Of a DNA stretch of 48,207 bases, positions 13,778 through 21,474 are shown in pieces; position 1 is the first letter of the stretch; every line of letters begins with the position of its first letter. The stretch covers positions 1 to 48,207 of the forward strand of contig NZ_BOMW01000070.1 in NCBI RefSeq assembly GCF_016862395.1, read 5' to 3'. Position numbers and translations under genes: made by a program. The notes under the pieces were generated by a model, which saw nothing but the letters and a program-made list of their open reading frames with translations, had not been told where the DNA came from and did no database searches. This DNA comes from Actinoplanes siamensis. Its GTDB lineage: Bacteria; Actinomycetota; Actinomycetes; Mycobacteriales; Micromonosporaceae.

Positions 13778-15904
13778 TGGGATAACAAGACTCTTAACCG
13801 ACTGTCGACGGCGGCCGAGGTGGAGGCCGTCGTGGGACGGCCGGCACCGATGATCGCGCGGAAGGAGATCAGCGCCCTCGACGCGGGCTGCCGGGCGATC
13901 CTGGACCGGTGCCCGGCCGCGGCCTTCGGCTACCGCGACGTCGGCGGCACGAGCCGCACCACGTTCATCGGCGGCGCGCCAGGATTCGTCCGGGTCCTCT
14001 CCGCCACCCGGATCTCGTTCTTCCTGACCGAGCCGGGCGAGCCGTACGGTCCGGTGTCGTTCTTCTTTCTCTTGCCGGGCGTCGGCGAGGTCCTGCGGGT
14101 CAACGGCTCGGTAACCGGACGCAAAGGCACGTGCGTCACCGTTGGCGTCGAGCAGGCCTACGTGCACTGCGCGCAAGCCATCATGCGGTCGCGGCTGTGG
14201 CAACCGCCGCCTGCGCCCGGCCCCGGGCCGGTGGCGCTCGCCGGCGACGACGGTCCCCTGCACGGGCCAGGGGTGGGCCAGTTCCTGGCCGCAGCGCCGT
14301 TCCTCGCCCTGTCCACCTGGGACTCCGTCGGCGGCAGCGATACCAGCCCGCGCGGCGACCAACCCGCGGTGACGCGCATCCTGGACGGCCGGACCCTGGT
14401 CATCGCCGACCGTAGGGGCAACAAACGCGCCGACGCGCTGCACAACCTGGTGGACGACGACCGGCTCTCGTTCGCCGCGCTCGTGCCGGGGCGCAGCGGG
14501 GTGCTGCACGTCCGCGGACGCGGCGCGATCACCGACGACGCCGCGTTGCTGGCGACGATGGCGCTGCGCGGGATGCCGCCACACCTGGCGCTGGTGATCG
14601 ACGTCGAGCACGCCGAGGTGAGCGGCAGCGACGCCGTGGCCCGCGCCCAACTGTGGTCGCCCGGCACACACCTGGACCGGGATACCGCTCCCGATCTGGT
14701 GGCGATCGCCGGCGCGCACCTCGCCGGCGAATCGGCCGCCGCGAGCCGCCTTGTCAAGGTCATCAAGGCGATTCCCGGGATGAGCCGCCTGCTGCGGCGG
14801 GCGATGAACCGGGCGTACCGGTCGGGGCTGGGCAGGGAAGGCTATGCGGACATCGAGCCGGGCGGTGAGGAACCGGCCGCTGGCGGCCTTTCCGAGCGAC
14901 CGGTACGCGTGGTCGAGGTGCGCCGGGAGACACCGGGCACGGTCACTCTCGTGCTGGCGGACGTCGGCCCGACGCCGGGCTCCTTCGACTTCCGGCCTGG
15001 CCAGTTCTTCACACTCATCGCCGACATCGATGGCCGGCCGGTGCGGAGGGCGTACTCGGCTTCGTCGGCTCCCGGCTCACCTCGCCTCGAGGTCACCGTC
15101 AAGCACGTGGACGGCGGACACTTCTCCGGCCACGTGCATCACGGTCTGCGAGCCGGTGACCGGCTCGCCGTACGCGGACCGTCCGGATCGTTCCACGCCG
15201 GACCGCACCCGCTCGTGCTGGTCGCCGCGGGGAGCGGCGTCACCCCGATGATGAGCATGATCCGCACGCGGCTCGCCGACCGTGCCGAGGGCGGTCGGAT
15301 CGACCTGCTCTACAGCAGTCGCCGCGCCGAGGAAATCATCTTCGCGAGCGAGTTGAGCCAGCTGGAGCGGGAGAACCCCGGCCGGCTGTCCGTGACCCAT
15401 GTGCTGACCGAGCGGGACGGGCGACTCGGCGCGGAGGGCGTACGCCGCTGGCTCGACCACCTCGTCCCGACCGACGGCGCCCACTACTATCTCTGCGGAC
15501 CGGAACCGCTGATGGACGTGGTCCACGCCGTGCTGACCGAACTCGCCGTGACCGGCGAACGGGTGCACCGTGAGCGATACACCAGTGCGGGCAACGGCGG
15601 GAAGACGGCGACCGTGCCACAGGAGATGACCGTCGAACAGGGCGGACGACCTCTCGGCACGGTGGTTGTCGATCCCGGGCAGACCCTGCTCGACGCGGGC
15701 CTGGCGGCCGGCCTGCCGATGCCGCATTCGTGCACCGTCGGTAGTTGCGGAGAATGCATGGTGCGGCTGCGCGACGGCGATGTCGCGCAGAACGAGCCCA
15801 ACTGCCTGACCCCGCAGCAGCGGGCCGCCGGCTACGTGCTGGCGTGCATCGGCTGCCCACTGTCGAAGGTCACCCTGGACATCGCCGAACCGGGACCGGA
15901 ATGA
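13772..15904 (+). CDS. Fusion of PNPOx-like flavin domain, ferredoxin reductase and [2Fe-2S] ferredoxin
   Basis: A 710-residue protein. Residues about 30-340 resemble pyridoxamine-5'-phosphate-oxidase-like split-barrel proteins (FGYRDVGGTSRTTFIGGAPG, VIADRRGNKRADALHNL). Residues about 375-475 are an FAD-binding FNR domain (PGQFFTL, RRAYSASS). Residues about 476-600 bind NAD(P)H (LVAAGSGVTPMMSM, YYLCGPEPLMD). The last 100 residues are a plant-type [2Fe-2S] ferredoxin with CTVGSCGECM near 654-663 and a distal Cys in VLACIGC. The reductase-ferredoxin half resembles Hmp/HCP-reductase-type electron donors; the N-terminal domain may be the terminal acceptor. Single-gene control by the divergent TetR suggests inducible detoxification. 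GTG 13772 may be leaderless. Confidence 0.88.
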   Translation: MSWDNKTLNRLSTAAEVEAVVGRPAPMIARKEISALDAGCRAILDRCPAAAFGYRDVGGTSRTTFIGGAPGFVRVLSATRISFFLTEPGEPYGPVSFFFLLPGVGEVLRVNGSVTGRKGTCVTVGVEQAYVHCAQAIMRSRLWQPPPAPGPGPVALAGDDGPLHGPGVGQFLAAAPFLALSTWDSVGGSDTSPRGDQPAVTRILDGRTLVIADRRGNKRADALHNLVDDDRLSFAALVPGRSGVLHVRGRGAITDDAALLATMALRGMPPHLALVIDVEHAEVSGSDAVARAQLWSPGTHLDRDTAPDLVAIAGAHLAGESAAASRLVKVIKAIPGMSRLLRRAMNRAYRSGLGREGYADIEPGGEEPAAGGLSERPVRVVEVRRETPGTVTLVLADVGPTPGSFDFRPGQFFTLIADIDGRPVRRAYSASSAPGSPRLEVTVKHVDGGHFSGHVHHGLRAGDRLAVRGPSGSFHAGPHPLVLVAAGSGVTPMMSMIRTRLADRAEGGRIDLLYSSRRAEEIIFASELSQLERENPGRLSVTHVLTERDGRLGAEGVRRWLDHLVPTDGAHYYLCGPEPLMDVVHAVLTELAVTGERVHRERYTSAGNGGKTATVPQEMTVEQGGRPLGTVVVDPGQTLLDAGLAAGLPMPHSCTVGSCGECMVRLRDGDVAQNEPNCLTPQQRAAGYVLACIGCPLSKVTLDIAEPGPE

Positions 15905-16111
15905 CGGCGGATCCCGACCTCGCCTGGAAGCGTCGCCCCGTCGGTTACCGAACAGCGCGACTCGAGACCGTTCAGCACAGCCGTCATTCCGAGCTGCGGC
16001 TCTCTATGACGTGGAGCAGGACCGGTGGATGTTCTGGCTCATGGTGTATCCGGATGTCGGCGGCCTGATCATTCCGACGATCACGGCGACCCACCCGAGT
16101 GGCCGGCGTGG
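15905..16111. other. Gap between flavoprotein fusion and PNPOx-like gene, possible decayed small gene
   Basis: One plus-strand frame holds LYDVEQDRWMFWLMVYPDVG and GLIIPTITATHP, which looks like real protein sequence. It has no start in frame, and the frame that begins at ATG 15901 does not contain it. A frameshifted small gene coupled to the flavoprotein is possible; I cannot name it. Confidence 0.3.
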
Positions 16112-16672
16112 TCAGTCGGTCTCCGCGAAGATCGGCCGGCCGTCGATGCTTGCCGCGTTCTTCACCCGGCGGTACTCCGCGAGGTCCGCGCCGGTCCGCC
16201 GCGAGTGGGAGCGCAGGAGCAGATCGCGGTCGCCCTCGTAGGACATCAGCGGCACCGCGTAGCCGCACGAGTCGCTGACCCGCTCGACGGCGACGTCGAT
16301 CACCGAGCGGACGCCGTGGGTGTCCGGCGGCGCGGGGAACAGGCGCAGCAGGCCGGCGAACTCCGGTTCGGTGACCGGCACGGCGCGCCCGCGTCCGTGC
16401 AGCCGGACGATGTTCGGCGCGCCCTGGAAGGCGCAGAACATCAGGGTGATCCGCCCGTTTTCGTCCAGGTGGGCGATCGTCTCGGCGCCGCTGCCGTGGT
16501 AATCGAGGTAGGCGACGCGGTGCTCGCCGAGGACCGCGAATGTGCCGCCCATCCCCTTGGGCGAGACGTTGACGTGCCCGCCGGGCCCGGCCGGCGCGGT
16601 GGCCACGAAGAACATCGGCTGCGCCTCGATGAATGTCCGCAGCCGCCCGTCGATTCGTTCATGCACCTTCAT
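16112..16672 (-). CDS. PNPOx-like split-barrel flavin or F420-binding protein
   Basis: A 186-residue member of the pyridoxamine-5'-phosphate-oxidase-like family. Typical blocks are MFFVATAPAGPGGHVNVSPK near the start, VAYLDYHGSGAETIAHLDEN in the middle, and MFCAFQGAPNIVRLHGRGR. The C-terminal half carries the DSCGYAVPLMSYEG stretch seen in actinobacterial members. These proteins bind FMN or F420 and reduce or sense small substrates. I chose the ATG at 16672; the open frame continues far upstream as antisense to the lanthionine synthetase gene, which is not coding. Confidence 0.88.
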   Translation of the reverse strand: MKVHERIDGRLRTFIEAQPMFFVATAPAGPGGHVNVSPKGMGGTFAVLGEHRVAYLDYHGSGAETIAHLDENGRITLMFCAFQGAPNIVRLHGRGRAVPVTEPEFAGLLRLFPAPPDTHGVRSVIDVAVERVSDSCGYAVPLMSYEGDRDLLLRSHSRRTGADLAEYRRVKNAASIDGRPIFAETD

Positions 16673-16939
16673 GGGTCGATCCTGTCGCGCCGCGGCAAGA
16701 CGATCCACCGTGTTCCCAGATTCGCGCTCACCGCCCCGGGTGACCGGACGGCCACCGGAATCGGGGGGCTGACCTGCCCGTACCCAAGATAAACGCGCGA
16801 AGCGCACGTTTTGCTCACCCGAATCCCAGCCCGGCCGGTGCGGAATCCGGATACAGGACGTGAGATAGACGTCTAGCGATGATCTCCGCGCTGCCGCATC
16901 GTCATTGGCAGCAACCGGCGGACCGAGGAGGCCAACGCG
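16673..16939. promoter_or_regulatory. Intergenic promoter region of the lanthipeptide locus
   Basis: This stretch separates the divergent PNPOx-like gene from lanKC. It has an AT-richer core around 16845-16880 with the perfect palindrome TAGACGTCTA at 16866-16875. A strong ribosome binding site (GAGGAGG) precedes ATG 16940. The promoter itself cannot be pinned down by eye. Confidence 0.45.
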
Positions 16940-19549
16940 ATGGATAGCCGTTACGAGGCGTTCTGCATGGCCAGCCCGCTGTTCTACGACGCGCTCCGGT
17001 CCGCGACCAACGCCGGGGTGTCGTTCTCCACCGCGAACCGCGCGCTGCCGGACGGCTGGCGCCGCGAGGAGCAGGACGACTGGCTGGTCTTCCTTCCGGA
17101 GAACCTGGACCTGCCGATGCAGGGTTGGAAGATCCACGTGTCGGCCTGCCTGGACAACGCGGAACGCGTGCTGGACAAGGTGTGGGACTACTGCGTGCCG
17201 CGCGGCCTGGAGTTCAAGTTCCTGCGCTCCAGCCCGGCGCTGTGGTTGCGCAGCTCCAAGTACGCCCCGCGCGGCTACAGCGGCAAACTGGTCACCATCT
17301 ACCCGCCGGACGAGGACGCCTGTGAGCGCGTCCTGACCGAGCTGGGCGAACTGCTGCGGGGCGAGCCCGGCCCGTACATCCTCAGTGATCTGCGCTGGGG
17401 CGAGGGGCCCCTGTACGTGCGGTACGGCGGCTTCGCCTCCCGGTACTGCGTCGCCGACGGCGGCCAGGTGGTGCTGGCGATCGCCGACGACAAGGGTGAG
17501 CTGGTGCCCGACCGCCGCGATCCGGTCTTCTACGTGCCGCCCTGGGTGAGTCTGCCCGACTTCCTCGCTCCGCACCTGGCCGCGCGCAACGCCGTCACGG
17601 TCGCCGACCTGCCCTACACCGTCGAGAGCGTGCTGCACTTCTCCAACGGCGGCGGGGTGTACCTGGGCCGCGACACCCGCACCGGCCGGCAGGTGGTGCT
17701 CAAGGAGGGTCGCCCGCACGCCGGCCTGGACAGCACCGGCGCCGACGCGGTCGCCCGGATCGACCGGGAGCACGAGGTGCTGCGGCGGCTCGCCGGGGTG
17801 CCGGGTGTGCCGGAGGTGTACGACCTGTTCGACGTCGGCGACCACCGGTTCATGGCGATGCAGCACGTGGCGGGCCGGCCCCTGCACCGCGCCCTGGTGC
17901 GGCGTTACCCGCTGATCGACGTGGGCGCCGTGCCGGAGGACTTCGCGGCGTACGCCGAGTGGGCGACGAAGGTCCACGGGCAGATCGAGAAAACCCTGCA
18001 CGGCATCCACGAGCGTGGCGTCGTCTACGGCGACCTGCACCTGTTCAACATCATGATCGACGATGACGACACGGTGACCCTGCTGGACTTCGAGGTGACC
18101 TCGCTGGTCACCGACAACGCCCGGCCGGGCCTGGGGAACCAGGGATTCGCCGCGCCGTCCGGGACCACCGGCGCCGACGTCGACCGGTACGCCCTGGCGT
18201 GCCTGCGGCTGGCGCTGTTCCTGCCGATGACACAGCTGTTGTGGCTCTCCCGGGCCAAGGTGCACCACTTCGCCGAGATCATCGCCGAGCACTTCCCGGT
18301 GCCCGACGGGTTCCTCGCCGAGGCGGTGCGGGTCATCGCTCCCCCGCCGGCGGCGTCGCCGCAGCCGGAACCGCTGCCGCCGATGACCCTCGACGGCGAC
18401 TGGCCGAGCCTGCGCGACCGCATGGTGCGCGGCATCCTGGCCAGCGCCTCCCCGGAACGCGAGGACCGGCTGTTCCCGGGCGACATCGAGCAGTTCCGGC
18501 TGAACGGCCTCGGCCTGGCCTACGGCGCCGCCGGTGTGCTGCACGCCCTGTCGGTGACCGGCGCACCCCGGCAGCCCGAGCTGGAGGAATGGCTGCTGAA
18601 CCGGGTGAAGAAGCCACCGCACGGCACCATGCTGGGGCTCTACGACGGCCTGCACGGGGTCGCCTTCACCCTCGACCACCTCGGCCACCGCCAGCAGGCC
18701 CTGGATCTGCTCGACATGTGCCTCAGCGACGACTGGCAGAGCCTCGGCCTGGACCTGCTGGGCGGCCTCGCCGGCATCGGCCTGAACCTGGCCCACTTCG
18801 CCGACCGCACCGGCGACGCCGGCCTGCGGGAGCTGGCCCTGCGGGCGGCGCAGCTGGTCGGCGAGCGGCTCGGTGACGTGGAGTCGGTTCCCACCACCAG
18901 CGGGCTGGCCAACCCCTACGCCGGGCTGTTCCGCGGCTCGTCCGGACCGGCCCTGCTGCTGATGCGGGCCTACGACCTCACCGGCTCGCCGGACTATCTC
19001 GACCGGGCCGCTGTCGCCCTCCGGCAGGACCTGCGGCGCTGCGTCACCCGCGACAACGGTGCGATGGAGGTCGACGAGGGCTGGCGCACCATGCCGTACC
19101 TGGCCGCCGGCAGCATCGGCATCGGCATCGCCCTGGACCAGTACCTGGACCGCCGGTCCGACGACGAGTTCGCCGCCGCCGGCGAGTCCATCCACCAGGC
19201 CGCACAGGCGCGGATGTACGTCCAGTCCGGCCTGTTCGCCGGGCGCGCGGGCATCGTGCTCTACCTGGCCGGCCGTTCCGCGGACCCGCGTACCGACCCC
19301 GCGGTGGCCGCCCAGGTGCGCGGCCTGGGCTGGCACGCGATGCCGTACGCCGGTGGTCTCGCCTTCCCGGGCGACCAGCTGCTGCGCCTGTCGATGGACG
19401 TCGCCACCGGCACCGCCGGGGTGTTGCTCGCCGTCGGCGCGGCGCGCTCGGACACCCCGGTCCACCTGCCGCTGATCCCGCCCGCCAAGGCGGCGCGGCC
19501 CCGAGTTCCCGTGTCCGGACGGCACGGGTTGGTATCCCCGATCCTCTGA
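16940..19549 (+). CDS. lanKC: Class III lanthionine synthetase LanKC (RamC/AmfT-like)
   Basis: An 869-residue protein in three parts. Residues 1-220 are the lyase domain of RamC-type enzymes (YEAFCMASPLFYDAL, PRGYSGKLVTIYPPDE). Residues about 230-490 are a Ser/Thr-kinase-like domain with VVLKEGRPHAG, VVYGDLHLFNIM and LLDFEVTS. Residues about 510-860 are a LanC-like cyclase (GLYDGLHGVAFTLDHLG, GLAGIGLNLAHF, LFAGRAGIVLYLAG) with no Cys-Cys-His zinc ligands, which defines class III. The enzyme phosphorylates Ser/Thr in the precursor, eliminates phosphate and forms lanthionine or labionin rings. The precursor gene follows 11 bases downstream. Confidence 0.96.
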   Translation: MDSRYEAFCMASPLFYDALRSATNAGVSFSTANRALPDGWRREEQDDWLVFLPENLDLPMQGWKIHVSACLDNAERVLDKVWDYCVPRGLEFKFLRSSPALWLRSSKYAPRGYSGKLVTIYPPDEDACERVLTELGELLRGEPGPYILSDLRWGEGPLYVRYGGFASRYCVADGGQVVLAIADDKGELVPDRRDPVFYVPPWVSLPDFLAPHLAARNAVTVADLPYTVESVLHFSNGGGVYLGRDTRTGRQVVLKEGRPHAGLDSTGADAVARIDREHEVLRRLAGVPGVPEVYDLFDVGDHRFMAMQHVAGRPLHRALVRRYPLIDVGAVPEDFAAYAEWATKVHGQIEKTLHGIHERGVVYGDLHLFNIMIDDDDTVTLLDFEVTSLVTDNARPGLGNQGFAAPSGTTGADVDRYALACLRLALFLPMTQLLWLSRAKVHHFAEIIAEHFPVPDGFLAEAVRVIAPPPAASPQPEPLPPMTLDGDWPSLRDRMVRGILASASPEREDRLFPGDIEQFRLNGLGLAYGAAGVLHALSVTGAPRQPELEEWLLNRVKKPPHGTMLGLYDGLHGVAFTLDHLGHRQQALDLLDMCLSDDWQSLGLDLLGGLAGIGLNLAHFADRTGDAGLRELALRAAQLVGERLGDVESVPTTSGLANPYAGLFRGSSGPALLLMRAYDLTGSPDYLDRAAVALRQDLRRCVTRDNGAMEVDEGWRTMPYLAAGSIGIGIALDQYLDRRSDDEFAAAGESIHQAAQARMYVQSGLFAGRAGIVLYLAGRSADPRTDPAVAAQVRGLGWHAMPYAGGLAFPGDQLLRLSMDVATGTAGVLLAVGAARSDTPVHLPLIPPAKAARPRVPVSGRHGLVSPIL

Positions 19550-19560
19550 AGGAGGAACAC

Positions 19561-19710
19561 ATGGCACTTCTCGACCTGCAGGGCCTGGAGATGACCGGCG
19601 GCCCGGAGACCGGCGGCGGAAGCAGCAGCAGCACCGGCTGCGGCGTCGAAAGCACGGCGAGCCTCGTCGTCTGCGCCGCCAGCTCGCTGAGCCTGGTCAC
19701 CTGCCACTGA
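19561..19710 (+). CDS. lanA: SapB/AmfS-like lanthipeptide precursor
   Basis: A 49-residue peptide with AAGGAGG seven bases upstream. The leader begins MALLDLQGLEM, the conserved LxDLQxLE-type motif that binds LanKC. A Gly/Ser-rich stretch follows, then the core with two SxxSxxxC motifs, STASLVVC and SSLSLVTC, ending in His. RamS of Streptomyces has the same two-ring layout. This core also carries an earlier Cys in TGCGV that RamS lacks. The product is predicted to be a two-ring lanthipeptide surfactant helping aerial growth, exported by the downstream ABC proteins. Ring pattern is inferred from the family. Confidence 0.95.
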   Translation: MALLDLQGLEMTGGPETGGGSSSSTGCGVESTASLVVCAASSLSLVTCH

Positions 19711-19725
19711 CGCTCCCGGCAGGCA

Positions 19726-19760
19726 GCGGCCGCGAACGGGACCTTCCCGTTCGCGGCCGC
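19726..19760 (+). terminator. Hairpin between precursor and transporter genes, probable attenuator
   Basis: A perfect 16-bp stem (19726-19741 with 19745-19760) and a 3-base loop, 15 bases after the precursor stop. The transporter genes continue on the same strand and need read-through. It probably gives more precursor than transporter transcript and may protect the precursor mRNA 3' end. Confidence 0.8.
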
Positions 19761-19824
19761 CCCGCCGTATCCGCGGGCACCCGGCCTCCGCGGTGCACGC
19801 GTCGTCCCCGGGGAAGGAACGGAC

Positions 19825-21474
19825 ATGCTGACGTTCGGCGCCGTGGTCCGGCGGAGCCGGCTCTGGCTCCCGCTGATCGCGCTGACCGCGCTGGCCGGCT
19901 CGGCCAGCACGCTGGCGCTGCCCACCGTGCTCGGCCGCGCGGTCGACGCGGTGATCGGCGGCGACGACGACCAGCGCTGGCTGCTGTGGGCGGGCGCGCT
20001 GATCGCGGTGGGGGTGCTCGTCGACGTGGCCGACGCGTTCATCGCCGGCGCCTGTGTCGCGGACACCACGGCGTGGCTGCGCAGGCGCCTGGTGGGCCAC
20101 ATGCTCCGGCTGGACGCGCGGGGCGCCGGCCGGTTCGAGGTCGGCGACCTGGTCAGCCGCGTGTCCGGGAACGCGCCGGACGCCGCGCAGGCCGGCCCGG
20201 GCGCCGTGCTGGTGGCCACCGCCCTGCTGCCACCGGTGGGCAGCCTCGTCCTGCTGTTCGTCATCGATCCCTGGCTGGCGGCCGCCTTCGTCGGCGGGGT
20301 GACGCTGGTGGCGGTCGTGCTGGTGCTCTTCACCCGGCGCACCTCCCGGTTGCTGTCCGGCTACCAACGCGTCCAGGGCACCATCGCCGCCCGGCTGGCC
20401 GAGTCACTGACCGGCGCCCGCACCATCGCGGCCGCCGGCACTCTGGACCGGGAATGCCGGCGCATCCTCGACCCGCTGCCCGAGCTGCACGCCCAAGGCC
20501 TGCTCACCTGGCGCGCCCTTGCCCGGGCCAGCGCACAGGCGGGCATCGTCGGGCCCCTGGTGCTGGTCGCCGTGCTCACCGCTGGCGGCCTGGCCCTGAA
20601 CGCCGGCCGGATCAGCGCGGGCGAGCTCTTCGCGGCCAGCCAGTACGCCATGCTCGGGGCGGGGCTGGGCACCCTGACCGGGGTGCTGAGCCGGTTGGCC
20701 CGGGCCCGCGCCGGGGTCGGCCGGCTGGCCGAGGTCTTCGCCGTCGATCCGCTGGAGCACGGCGCCGGCCAGCTGCCCCCCGGGCCGGGCACGCTGCGGT
20801 TCGAGGCGGTCACCGTCGCGGACGCGGAACGCACCGTGCTGGACGGTGTCGACCTCAGCATCCCCGGTGGCACGTCGGTCGCGGTGGTGGGCCGCTCCGG
20901 CTCGGGCAAGTCGGTTCTCGCCGCGCTCGCCTGCCGCCTGCGCGACCCCGACGCCGGAACGGTGTCGCTGGACGGGGTGCCGCTGCCGGCGCTGGAACAC
21001 GCCGCCAAACGCGACGCCATCGGCTGCGCGTTCGAGCGCCCGGTACTGGTGGGGACGACCCTCGGCGACACGATCGGACTGGGCCGCGGTCCCCGGTACG
21101 CCGAGTCGGCCGCCCGGGCGACCCAGGCGCACGACTTCATCAGCCGCCTGCCCGAGGGGTACGCCACGCCCCTGTCACAGGCGCCCATGTCCGGTGGCGA
21201 GGCGCAGCGGCTGGGCCTGGCCCGCGCCTGGGGCGCACAGCGGCTGCTGGTCCTCGACGACGCCACGTCCAGCCTGGACGCCGTCACCGAGATGCGGATC
21301 CAGCAGGCGCTCGACGGGGACGACGGCCGCCGTACCCGCCTGATCGTCACCCACCGCGGCTCCGTGGCGGCCCGGGCCGACGTCGTGGTCTGGCTCGACG
21401 CCGGCCGGGTACGCGCCGTGGGCCCGCACCTGTCGCTCTGGGCCGACCCGGCCTACCGGGAGGTGTTCGGATGA
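19825..21474 (+). CDS. ABC half-transporter of the lanthipeptide locus (RamA-like)
   Basis: A 549-residue membrane-fused ABC protein. The N-terminal 300 residues hold about six hydrophobic segments (LALTALAGSASTLALPTVLG, VGSLVLLFVIDPWLAAAFVG). The nucleotide-binding domain has Walker A GRSGSGKS near 355, signature MSGGEAQRLGLARAWG near 454 and Walker B LLVLDDATSSLD. There is no C39 peptidase domain, so leader removal needs another protease. GGAAGGAAC precedes ATG 19825. It overlaps the next gene by ATGA; the two should form a heterodimeric exporter. Confidence 0.92.
   Translation: MLTFGAVVRRSRLWLPLIALTALAGSASTLALPTVLGRAVDAVIGGDDDQRWLLWAGALIAVGVLVDVADAFIAGACVADTTAWLRRRLVGHMLRLDARGAGRFEVGDLVSRVSGNAPDAAQAGPGAVLVATALLPPVGSLVLLFVIDPWLAAAFVGGVTLVAVVLVLFTRRTSRLLSGYQRVQGTIAARLAESLTGARTIAAAGTLDRECRRILDPLPELHAQGLLTWRALARASAQAGIVGPLVLVAVLTAGGLALNAGRISAGELFAASQYAMLGAGLGTLTGVLSRLARARAGVGRLAEVFAVDPLEHGAGQLPPGPGTLRFEAVTVADAERTVLDGVDLSIPGGTSVAVVGRSGSGKSVLAALACRLRDPDAGTVSLDGVPLPALEHAAKRDAIGCAFERPVLVGTTLGDTIGLGRGPRYAESAARATQAHDFISRLPEGYATPLSQAPMSGGEAQRLGLARAWGAQRLLVLDDATSSLDAVTEMRIQQALDGDDGRRTRLIVTHRGSVAARADVVVWLDAGRVRAVGPHLSLWADPAYREVFG

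Noticed and set aside
16112..19567. 1151-residue open frame on the minus strand
   Set aside because: Only its last 186 residues are a real PNPOx-like protein. The rest is antisense to lanKC and reflects high GC3.
19986..21470. Upstream extension of the second ABC gene
   Set aside because: This frame within the first transporter gene has no membrane or protein character; the ATGA start at 21471 is supported.
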